Origin: Mycobacterium sp. 852013-51886_SCH5428379
GTDB lineage: Bacteria > Actinomycetota > Actinomycetes > Mycobacteriales > Mycobacteriaceae
Length of the DNA stretch: 64,000 bases
Direction: 5' to 3'
NCBI RefSeq assembly: GCF_001665575.1
Contig: NZ_LZSU01000022.1
Coordinates: forward strand, 120,776 to 184,775
In this document: positions 57,777 through 64,000 of the stretch, piece after piece
How positions within the stretch are numbered: position 1 is the stretch's first letter
Layout of the letters: the number at the start of each line of letters is the position of its first letter
Notes under the pieces: model-generated
Database searches by the model: none
Told to the model about the DNA's origin: nothing
Seen by the model: only the letters and a program-made list of their open reading frames with translations
Translations under genes and position numbers: made by a program

Positions 57777-58841
57777 ATGCCCGACGACGCGCCCCAGCTT
57801 CCGACGCTCTCCGAGGACGATGTCGCGGCGCTGACGCGGTGGGTGCGCGCCATCGGTCTGGGCGATGCTGTCACCGATGTGGCCCCACTGGCCGGCGGCA
57901 CGCAGAACGTGGTGGTGCGCGTACACGTGGACGGACGCCCGATGGTGCTGCGGCGCCCGCCCGTCCATCCCCGGCCCACCAGCGACAAGACCATGCAACG
58001 CGAGATCGCGGTGCTGCGCACCCTCGCGGGCAGCGACGTGCCGCACCCCGGATTCATCGCGGGCTGTGAGGATCTGAGCGTCATGGGCGTCGTCTTCTAT
58101 CTCATGGAGGAGGTCGACGGCTTCAACCCCGGCACCGAGGTCACCGACGCCTATGCCCGGGATGCGGGTATGCGGCACGCGGTGGGGCTGTCGTATGCGG
58201 CGAGCCTGGCCAAACTCGGCAACGCGGCCTGGCAGGGCAGCCCACTGGCCGCCATCCGGCGACCGGGTTCCTTTGTGGCGCGGCAGGTTCCACAGTTTCT
58301 GCGGTTGCTGGAAAGCTACCGGCACGATCACTACGCGCCGGAGTCGTTCCCTGCCGTCACCCCGCTGGCGGACTGGCTGACCGAACATCTGCCGCCCGAG
58401 GAGGTGCCCGGCATCATGCACGGCGACGCGCATCTGAACAACGTGCTGCTGCGGCGCGAGCGGCCTGAACTCGCCGCGTTCATCGACTGGGAGATGTGCA
58501 CGGTCGGCGATCCTCTGCTCGACCTCGGCTGGATGCTGATCTGCTGGCCGCTGCCCCCGAATCCGATCGACGCCGGGTCGGCACTGGGCGCGCTCGGCGG
58601 GATCGCGACCCGCCGTGAACTCCTCGGCGCCTACTGCGACGCCGGTGGCCGTGAGACACCGCACCTGGACTGGTATCTGGCGATGGCATGCTTCAAACTC
58701 GCCATCGTCATCGAGGGCACCTGGTCACGGTTCCTCGCCGGCCAGGCTACCTCCGAGGCGGGGGAGCGGCTGCACGCCTCCGCGCAGAACCTGATCGACC
58801 TGGGCAGCCGGGTCGCGCACGGAGACAATCCTTTTCTCTGA
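57777..58841 (+). CDS. APH-fold phosphotransferase (ACAD10/11-like kinase family)
   Basis: Kinase-like protein of 354 residues. N-lobe has LAGGTQNVVVRVHVDGRPMV and LRRPPVHPRPTSDKTMQRE, the catalytic loop is HGDAHLNN (215-222) and the metal site IDWEM (about 236). The LRRPP...REyxvl pattern is that of the bacterial relatives of the ACAD10/11 kinase domain, thought to phosphorylate 4-hydroxyacyl-CoAs. It is distinct from the shorter kinase-fold gene at 38040. Start is the ATG 57777; a GTG six bases earlier is in frame. Ends eight bases before the convergent diguanylate cyclase gene. Confidence 0.86.
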   Translation: MPDDAPQLPTLSEDDVAALTRWVRAIGLGDAVTDVAPLAGGTQNVVVRVHVDGRPMVLRRPPVHPRPTSDKTMQREIAVLRTLAGSDVPHPGFIAGCEDLSVMGVVFYLMEEVDGFNPGTEVTDAYARDAGMRHAVGLSYAASLAKLGNAAWQGSPLAAIRRPGSFVARQVPQFLRLLESYRHDHYAPESFPAVTPLADWLTEHLPPEEVPGIMHGDAHLNNVLLRRERPELAAFIDWEMCTVGDPLLDLGWMLICWPLPPNPIDAGSALGALGGIATRRELLGAYCDAGGRETPHLDWYLAMACFKLAIVIEGTWSRFLAGQATSEAGERLHASAQNLIDLGSRVAHGDNPFL

Positions 58842-58849
58842 CCCCGCCG

Positions 58850-60109
58850 TCAGGTGAACGCGGTGCGACCGGGGCCCGAGGCCTTGGCCCGGTACATCGC
58901 GATGTCGGCGTCACGAACCATCTCCTCCGCGCGGCGGATGTCGAGTTCGTCGATCACCGTTGCTCCGATACTGGCGCTGACAGCGATGTCGAGCGCATCC
59001 ACCTCGATCGGTTCTGACAACACGTTGTGCAATCGCTCGGTGAGCGAGACGATCTCAGCGGGATCGGCCGGCGCGAACACCAGGGCGACGAACTCGTCGC
59101 CGCCGAGACGCGCCAGTACATCCGAGGGCCGGATCACCGAGAGCATCCGTTCGGCGGCCGCCCGCAGTACGTGGTCGCCGGTGGTGTGGCCGTGACGGTC
59201 GTTGACCGACTTGAGCTGGTCGAAATCGATGAAGAGAACCGCCCTCAGCGCCGGGTCCGCATCGGGCTCCAGCCCGCGGGTGGCGCGGTCGAGCGCGTGG
59301 GCCCGATTCGGCAGGCCGGTCAACCAGTCGTGGTCGGCCCGGTGACGCAGGCGTTCCCGAGCGGCGTACTGCTCGGAGACATCGGTGAACGAGAACAGGA
59401 CCGACGACTGCTGCGGATCGTCGGGATCGAGCAGGCATCCGTGTCCGACCACCCACACCCGTTGCCCGTCTATCCGGTCGACACCCATCAGGCCACCGCT
59501 GAGCGTCATGCCCGACCGACGGATGGTCTCGACGGGGTGGGCCTGTTGTTTGATCTTCCGCCCGCGCCCGTCCCACATCGGTAGATCCCGGATGTCTTCA
59601 TCGGTGACGCCGAGTATCCGGCGTGCGGCGGCGTTGATGAATTCGTAGGTGCCGTCGCTGCCGGCGATCACGACGCCCTCGTGGAGGCGGTTCATCACCG
59701 CTTCCCAATTCCGCCCACGTTGTGTGGCGCGCTCCTCGGCCAGAGATCCGAACGTGACCTCGGTGCGTGGCCCTGTCGGCCACGTGGTCCGGGAGGCGAC
59801 CGCGAGGCGGTGGATGATCGCGCCGTCAAGGCGCCGCAGGTCGACCTCGACCGGCGGGGAGGCGGGCCCGTCGGTGGTCAGGGCGTCGACGTGTTCGTCC
59901 AGGATGAGCGCCGAGCCCGGCAGCATCAGGTCCCGCAGATGGCACCCGACGAGGTCCGTGGGTGCGTGGGCCGCCAACACCCGGGCGGCAGCGTGGTTGA
60001 CGTAGGTGATCGCCTCACCGTCGACCACCAGGACCGGCGCGACGCTGCGATCGAGTAAGCGCAAGTAACGCCGTTGTTCGGCGCTCTCGGCTAATTCCGG
60101 ACTGGTCAC
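58850..60109 (-). CDS. Diguanylate cyclase with two PAS domains
   Basis: Signalling enzyme of 419 residues that should make cyclic di-GMP. PAS 1 (about 15-125) and PAS 2 (about 135-250) precede a GGDEF domain (about 255-419). The active-site motif is intact (RLGGDEF, 336-340) and a product-inhibition I-site RPSD stands at 327-330, exactly five residues upstream. No membrane segment or EAL domain is present, so it is a soluble sensor. GTG start at 60109 has GGGGGGAA just upstream. It is followed (upstream on this strand) by a permease gene 59 bases away, so the two may share a promoter. Confidence 0.92.
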   Translation of the reverse strand: MTSPELAESAEQRRYLRLLDRSVAPVLVVDGEAITYVNHAAARVLAAHAPTDLVGCHLRDLMLPGSALILDEHVDALTTDGPASPPVEVDLRRLDGAIIHRLAVASRTTWPTGPRTEVTFGSLAEERATQRGRNWEAVMNRLHEGVVIAGSDGTYEFINAAARRILGVTDEDIRDLPMWDGRGRKIKQQAHPVETIRRSGMTLSGGLMGVDRIDGQRVWVVGHGCLLDPDDPQQSSVLFSFTDVSEQYAARERLRHRADHDWLTGLPNRAHALDRATRGLEPDADPALRAVLFIDFDQLKSVNDRHGHTTGDHVLRAAAERMLSVIRPSDVLARLGGDEFVALVFAPADPAEIVSLTERLHNVLSEPIEVDALDIAVSASIGATVIDELDIRRAEEMVRDADIAMYRAKASGPGRTAFT

Positions 60110-60168
60110 GCTTCCCCCCAGCGGTGAGAGTAACGCCGACGCGTTCTGGCGGGGCCGACTTCGCAGCG

Positions 60169-60948
60169 TCACCGGTACGCGTCGACGCCCAACTTCACCG
60201 CCAGCGCGATCCCGCAGAGTCCGATCGCCACTCGCAGCGGTGTCGCCGGCGCATGTCTGACCACGATCGGCCCGAGGCGCGATCCAACCAGGCAACCCAG
60301 CCCGAGGGTCAGCACCGCGGGCCAGTGCACCGGCGCGAGGACGATGAACACTGCGGCGGCCACGACGTTGGAGGTGGCGAGGATGACGTTCTTGTCCGCG
60401 CTGGCGTGCGGCAGCGTCTCGCCCGCCCGTAACAGCAGCGCCAGGAGCAGTACGCCGGCGGCCGCGCCGAAATACCCGCCGTAGATGCAGATCAGGAAGA
60501 TCGCCCCGATCTCGCCGCCCACGGCCCATCGGGACCGGGGCACGCTGCGGTCGACGGCGTGGGCGCGGCGCGGAATCAGGATCGCGACCGCGGCGAAGCC
60601 GATCAGTATGGGGACGAGTTTCTCGAAGCTCTCGGCCGGGGTGGACAGCAGCAGGGCGGCGCCGACCACGCCGCCGAGGGCGGCGCCGGGAACGATTCGT
60701 CTGATCCAGTCGGTCCGGCCGCGGAGTTCGGGTAGCGATCCCCAGATCGAGCCGACGCCGTTGAACACCACCGCGACGGTGTTGGTGACGTTGGCGGCCA
60801 CCGGAGGCAGCCCGACCAGCAGCAGCGCAGGATACGTCGCCACCGACGCCAGCCCGGCGATGCTGCCCGTCAGCCCGCCAGCCACCCCGGCGATGACCAG
60901 GAAGACCGCGTCCTGCCAGGTCAACGGAGGCGCCCACACCGGGACCAC
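60169..60948 (-). CDS. TauE/SafE (sulfite exporter) family permease
   Basis: Membrane protein of 259 residues with about eight hydrophobic helices. The repeated motif GGLTGSIAGLASVATYPALL with LPPVAANVTNTVAV in the first half and GGYFGAAAGVLLLALLL with ADKNVILATSNVVAA in the second half is characteristic of TauE/SafE proteins, which export sulfite, sulfoacetate or similar anions. I place the start at GTG 60948; another GTG at 60939 and no strong ribosome site make this uncertain by a few residues. Divergent from the leuA-like attenuator locus. Confidence 0.88.
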   Translation of the reverse strand: MVPVWAPPLTWQDAVFLVIAGVAGGLTGSIAGLASVATYPALLLVGLPPVAANVTNTVAVVFNGVGSIWGSLPELRGRTDWIRRIVPGAALGGVVGAALLLSTPAESFEKLVPILIGFAAVAILIPRRAHAVDRSVPRSRWAVGGEIGAIFLICIYGGYFGAAAGVLLLALLLRAGETLPHASADKNVILATSNVVAAAVFIVLAPVHWPAVLTLGLGCLVGSRLGPIVVRHAPATPLRVAIGLCGIALAVKLGVDAYR

Positions 60949-61011
60949 CCTAGAGTTCGGCGCAGTCGGCGGCGCGTTCGGAAAGTGTTTGCGCGCTGCG
61001 GTGGGGAGGTC

Positions 61012-61017
61012 TACAGT
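61012..61017 (+). promoter_or_regulatory. Predicted -10 box of the leader-peptide transcript
   Basis: TACAGT seven bases before the GTG at 61025, giving a transcript that begins at or beside the leader-peptide start codon. The surrounding bases do not match the 17-bp regulon site. Confidence 0.45.
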
Positions 61018-61024
61018 CGCGGAC

Positions 61025-61066
61025 GTGCCAAGGCGACTCGTAGTAGCAACCCGCAGCGGGGTCTGA
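61025..61066 (+). CDS. Leader peptide, 13 residues, Leu-Val-Val
   Basis: GTG-started frame encoding VPRRLVVATRSGV followed by TGA. The Leu-Val-Val run lies just before the 5' arm of a large hairpin (61046-61097), the arrangement expected for ribosome-mediated attenuation by branched-chain amino acids. It precedes a gene for the LeuA regulatory domain, which fits. Start position follows from a -10 box at leaderless distance. No experimental evidence can be seen from sequence. Confidence 0.5.
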   Translation: MPRRLVVATRSGV

Positions 61067-61097
61067 TCCAGACCGACCCCTCGCTGTGGGTCGTTGC
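61046..61097 (+). promoter_or_regulatory. Attenuator-type RNA hairpin
   Basis: Outer arms GCAAC (61046-61050) and GTTGC (61093-61097), middle CAGCG/CGCTG, and a tight inner stem GGTCTG-ATC-CAGACC (61060-61074) can form alternative or nested structures. The leader-peptide stop codon lies in the inner loop region, so ribosome position would decide which stem forms. No U-run follows. Confidence 0.5.
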
Positions 61098-61140
61098 TCC
61101 ATCGTCGGTCACGTCCTCGAACCAGAGATGACCGGCACGC

Positions 61141-61656
61141 ATGACCACCACTCGAGCAAGTCACATCCAGGCACGTCACACCGCAACAGAAGCCGCTACC
61201 ACTGCCGCGTCGCGCTTCGGCGCCCCGGTTCCCTGCGGCTTGCGGAGGGAGGCCGACGCCATGCCGTTCGACAGTTTTCTCGCCGAGTACTCACCCCACC
61301 ACGGCCCGCTGCGCCTTGGCCACTGGGCCTGCACCGATGCGGATCGACCGGCCTGCCGGCTCGGTCCGCAGGCGCGGAACTACCAAGCCACGCTGGCCAT
61401 CGGGGACCGGATCGGCACGTCGACCGCCGCCGCGTCCGGGCCGGTCGCCGCGCTGACCGAGATGCTGCACACCCAGGGCATCCCGCTGGAGATGATGGCC
61501 TTCCACCAGATCCCCTCCGGGGCGGACACCGCCACATTCATCCGCGGCTCCGACGGGTCACACACCGAATGGGCGATGGGTCTGTCGGAGGACCCCACGC
61601 AGTCGGCGCTGCGCGCGGTCATCGCCTGCGCCAACCGGTTGCTCGCCGCACCCTGA
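61141..61656 (+). CDS. Free-standing LeuA regulatory (dimer) domain protein
   Basis: Protein of 171 residues that matches only the C-terminal part of 2-isopropylmalate synthase. FDSFLAEYSPHHGPLRL (about 43-59) resembles the linker helix before the LeuA regulatory domain; then ATLAIGDRIGTSTAAASGPVAAL and LTEMLHTQGIPLEMMAFHQ form the first beta-beta-beta-alpha unit, and TATFIRGSDGSHTEWAMGLSED with PTQSALRAVIACANRLL the second. The catalytic TIM barrel is absent. It could sense leucine or bind LeuA subunits. The start may be the ATG at 61141 or the ATG at 61261, which has GGGAGG eight bases upstream but would leave a longer leader. Confidence 0.7.
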   Translation: MTTTRASHIQARHTATEAATTAASRFGAPVPCGLRREADAMPFDSFLAEYSPHHGPLRLGHWACTDADRPACRLGPQARNYQATLAIGDRIGTSTAAASGPVAALTEMLHTQGIPLEMMAFHQIPSGADTATFIRGSDGSHTEWAMGLSEDPTQSALRAVIACANRLLAAP

Positions 61657-61675
61657 TCCCGGTTGGCGCCGGACG

Positions 61676-63157
61676 TCAGCGCAGTGGGCGCAGGACGATC
61701 CGCATACCGTCCTTGGGCACCGGCATACCGCCGTAATCCCAGGTGGTGCGGTAGTCGGCGCTGGGCAGCTCGAGCCGGTACTTGCGCAGCAGCCGGTGCA
61801 CGATCGTCTTGACCTCCAACTGACCGAAGGTCATGCCGATGCACTTGTGCGCGCCGCCGCCGAACGGGCTGAACGCGTAACGGTGCGCCTTGTGTTCGTT
61901 GCGCGGTTCCGCGAACCGGGACGGGTCGAAGCGCATCGGGTCGGGGTAGAACTCCTCGAGCCGGTGGTTCATGCCGGGGTAGGCGATCACGTTGGTGCCC
62001 GCGGGCAGATAGTGGCCGACGAGTTCGGTGTCGCGCACGGTCTGGCGCATGGCCCACTGCACCGGCGTCACCAGCCGAATCGACTCGTTCATCACGAGGT
62101 CCAGCGTTTCCAGCTTGTCCAGCGACTCGATGTCGACGGGGCCGTCGCCGAGGCGGTCGGACTCGTCGCGGCAGCGGTCCTGCCATTCGGGATTGCCGGC
62201 GAGGTGGTAGATCATCGTCGTCGCGGTGGAGGTCGACGTGTCGTGCGCGGCCATCATCAGGAAGATCATGTGGTTGACGATGTCGGCGTCGGAGAAGCTG
62301 TTGCCGTCCTCGTCCTCGGTCTGGCACAGCACCGACAGCAGATCCGAACCGTCCTGACCGCGCCGCTCCTTGACGCGCGCGGCGAAGTAGTCCTCCAACA
62401 GCTTGCGCGCCTGCAGACCGCGCCACCAGGTGAACGGCGGGACGGGCGTGCGGATGATCGCATTCCCGGCGCGCACCGTGGTGGTGAAGGCCTTGTTGAC
62501 CTTGGTCACCAGTTCTTTGTCGCTGCCGGGCTCATGGCCCATGAACACCATCGAGGCGATGTCGAGGGTCAGTTCCTTCATCGCGGGATAAAGCAGGAAC
62601 CGGGAGTCGTTGGCCACCCAGTCGTTGGCGATGACCTTCGAGACCACCTGGTCGACCTGCTCGGTGTATCCGGCCAGCCGGGTCCGGACGAAGGCCTCCT
62701 GCATGATCCGCCGGTGGAACATGTGCTCCTCGAAATCGAGCAGCATCAGTCCCCGGTGGAAGAAGGGGCCGATCACCGGCACCCAGCCCTGCTGGGAGAA
62801 GTCCTTGTTGCGGTTGGTGTAGACGGCCTGGGTGGCGTCCGGCCCGAGGGCGGCCACCGACGGCAGCGCGGGGGAGTCCACGTAGAACACCGGCCCGTTC
62901 TTGCGGTACAGGTGCAGGAAGTAATCGGGTCCTCCGCGGAACATCTCGATCATGTGACCGAAGATCGGTAGACCCTTGTCACCCAGGACGGGCTTGAGGT
63001 CACTGCCCGCCGGCGGTTGCGCGAGGACCGTCTGCTTGAACTCCGTGTTGAGCAGCTTCTTCTCCACCAGGCTCACGCCGGGGAAGTTGTTCACCGCTGG
63101 GGTGAGACGCCGCTTGGCCTGGTCAATCAGGTATTCGGGGGTACTGATGGTGGGCAT
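61676..63157 (-). CDS. cyp136: Cytochrome P450, CYP136 type
   Basis: P450 of 493 residues, the length of mycobacterial CYP136. Haem loop FSPFGGGAHKCIG with Cys439, I-helix MMAAHDTSTST, ExxR in MNESIRLVTPV. The N-terminal 40 residues (ending before LGDKGLPIFGHMIEMFRGGP) precede the usual proline-rich start. The name rests on length, N-terminal pattern and the divergent TetR partner, an arrangement known from M. tuberculosis. Physiological substrate unknown. Start ATG at 63157; 119 bases separate it from the TetR gene, with a palindrome between. Confidence 0.88.
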   Translation of the reverse strand: MPTISTPEYLIDQAKRRLTPAVNNFPGVSLVEKKLLNTEFKQTVLAQPPAGSDLKPVLGDKGLPIFGHMIEMFRGGPDYFLHLYRKNGPVFYVDSPALPSVAALGPDATQAVYTNRNKDFSQQGWVPVIGPFFHRGLMLLDFEEHMFHRRIMQEAFVRTRLAGYTEQVDQVVSKVIANDWVANDSRFLLYPAMKELTLDIASMVFMGHEPGSDKELVTKVNKAFTTTVRAGNAIIRTPVPPFTWWRGLQARKLLEDYFAARVKERRGQDGSDLLSVLCQTEDEDGNSFSDADIVNHMIFLMMAAHDTSTSTATTMIYHLAGNPEWQDRCRDESDRLGDGPVDIESLDKLETLDLVMNESIRLVTPVQWAMRQTVRDTELVGHYLPAGTNVIAYPGMNHRLEEFYPDPMRFDPSRFAEPRNEHKAHRYAFSPFGGGAHKCIGMTFGQLEVKTIVHRLLRKYRLELPSADYRTTWDYGGMPVPKDGMRIVLRPLR

Positions 63158-63221
63158 CTGAACGCTCCTGGTCTCACGACGCTGTGGTGGACGTCACCTG
63201 GGGGCTATCCTGACCGGCCGT

Positions 63222-63237
63222 CTTGACGCATGTCAAG
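63222..63237. promoter_or_regulatory. Palindrome between CYP136 and its TetR gene
   Basis: CTTGAC-GCAT-GTCAAG, two perfect six-base arms around four bases. Sits 40 bases upstream of the TetR start and 65 bases upstream of the P450 start. Likely operator of the TetR protein encoded beside it; unrelated to the 17-bp site. Confidence 0.6.
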
Positions 63238-63276
63238 TTTTGTTTCTCGTACGCCGCGGTGCGAAGGTCTTATGTC

Positions 63277-63915
63277 ATGAGTGCCGAACCCGCTCCCTCG
63301 GAGATTCGCCGCACGCGCGGCGATCGGCAGCGTGACGCCATCGTTCAGGCCGTTCGGGAACTGCTGAGCGAGCAGTCGTTTGCCGATCTGTCGGTGAGCA
63401 CGATCAGCGAGCGCGCCGGGGTCGCCCGGTCGGGCTTCTACTTCTACTTCGATTCCAAATACGCCGTGCTGGCCGTGATCGTCGCCGACGCGCTGGCCGA
63501 ACTGGCCGAGCTGAGCCGCGACTACGCGCCCCGCGACCCCGAGGAGTCGCCGTCGGAATTCGCCCGGCGGATGGTCGGCTACGCCAAGGTGGTGTTCGCC
63601 AGCAACGACCCGATCATGCGCGCCACCACCCTGGCCAGGAACACCGACGGACAGATCCGCGACATCATGAACGATTTCGAGGACGCCGTGATCGACAAGA
63701 TCGTCGGACTGGTCCGGCAGGACGCCGGAGCGCGGCCGATCACCGATGATCTGCCGGCCCTGGTGCGCACGCTGACGTCCACGACGGCGCTGACCCTCTC
63801 GCGGGACAGCGGTTTCGTCGGACGGGAGAACGATCCGAGCCGCGCCGTCGAGGTCGTCGAGCGGCTGTGGCTCTACGGGCTCTGGGGCGGATCGGATCTC
63901 GCCGACGGACGGTAG
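63277..63915 (+). CDS. TetR-family regulator, EthR-like, of the CYP136 locus
   Basis: Regulator of 212 residues. Helix-turn-helix at about 30-60 (LSVSTISERAGVARSGFYFYF) with the FYFYFDSKYAVLAVI helix typical of EthR-like proteins; the C-terminal domain is all-helical with a probable long hydrophobic pocket. ATG at 63277 follows GAAGGT; an upstream in-frame ATG at 63223 lies in the palindrome and is rejected. Divergent from CYP136 and very probably its repressor and its own. Such regulators respond to lipophilic ligands. Beyond its stop (63916-64000) I see no gene before the window ends. Confidence 0.88.
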   Translation: MSAEPAPSEIRRTRGDRQRDAIVQAVRELLSEQSFADLSVSTISERAGVARSGFYFYFDSKYAVLAVIVADALAELAELSRDYAPRDPEESPSEFARRMVGYAKVVFASNDPIMRATTLARNTDGQIRDIMNDFEDAVIDKIVGLVRQDAGARPITDDLPALVRTLTSTTALTLSRDSGFVGRENDPSRAVEVVERLWLYGLWGGSDLADGR

Positions 63916-64000
63916 GGTCGCCGTCAGTGTCAGGGTGGGGTGCCGCGTATTGCGGTGGTTGGATTCCTGATCACCTGGTGTCTGGCTCGTAGGGTCGCTG

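Noticed and set aside
61001..61017. TACAGT in front of the leader peptide as a ninth copy of the regulon site
   Set aside because: The left half has no ACnG and no symmetry; only a -10 box is supported.

Overview
The window is high-GC DNA with GTG and TTG starts, several probable leaderless transcripts, and a gene set typical of a fast-growing, environmental mycobacterium (Mycolicibacterium-like). The anchors for this are a CYP136-type P450 beside a TetR gene, an ATP-dependent DNA ligase of the LigB type next to cstA, an Rv1733c-like membrane protein, a DUF5994 protein and a secreted PE-PPE-domain hydrolase. No tRNA, rRNA, CRISPR array or insertion sequence was seen.

Layout. 1-3.0 kb: a plus-strand run of acyl-CoA dehydrogenase (cut by the window edge), GntR/FCD regulator and CaiB-type CoA transferase. 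3.0-7.7 kb: a class III aminotransferase and mmsA, divergent from a PucR-type activator; this looks like a beta-alanine/branched semialdehyde disposal unit. 7.6-44.4 kb: a very large catabolic region of about 30 genes in facing operons. It holds acyl-CoA synthetases, five crotonases, two thiolase-fold proteins, a pair of acyl-CoA dehydrogenases, two amidohydrolases, a thioesterase, a CoA transferase, two aldehyde dehydrogenases, two P450s, a KshA-like Rieske oxygenase, a Baeyer-Villiger monooxygenase followed by an alpha/beta hydrolase, two luciferase-like oxidoreductases, a molybdopterin oxidoreductase, an orphan carboxyltransferase and one TetR regulator.

The main discovery of this reading is that eight promoter regions between 11.6 and 42.1 kb each carry a copy of the same 17-bp palindrome-like site (consensus ACnG-N9-TAnnGT; best copy ACTGTAAGACTTACAGT at 24697-24713). 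The right-hand end of every copy is also a good -10 hexamer (TAnnGT) for the plus-strand gene. I infer that the TetR protein at 13863-14645, which has a copy in its own promoter region, controls the whole region as one regulon. The enzyme set fits oxidation of an alicyclic or terpenoid/steroid-like compound: hydroxylation, ketone formation, Baeyer-Villiger ring or side-chain cleavage, ester hydrolysis, CoA activation and beta-oxidation. The substrate cannot be read from the sequence.

44.4-54.3 kb: housekeeping and envelope genes (YbdD-like, cstA, ligB, small and hypothetical proteins, an Rv1733c-like protein that lacks its loop domain, DUF5994, PE-PPE hydrolase, membrane-anchored sulfite-oxidase-fold protein, SDR). 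54.4-64 kb: poxB, HxlR regulator with divergent methyltransferase, an APH-fold kinase, a PAS-PAS-GGDEF diguanylate cyclase, a TauE/SafE permease, a probable leuA-type attenuator in front of a free-standing LeuA regulatory domain, CYP136 and its divergent TetR regulator.
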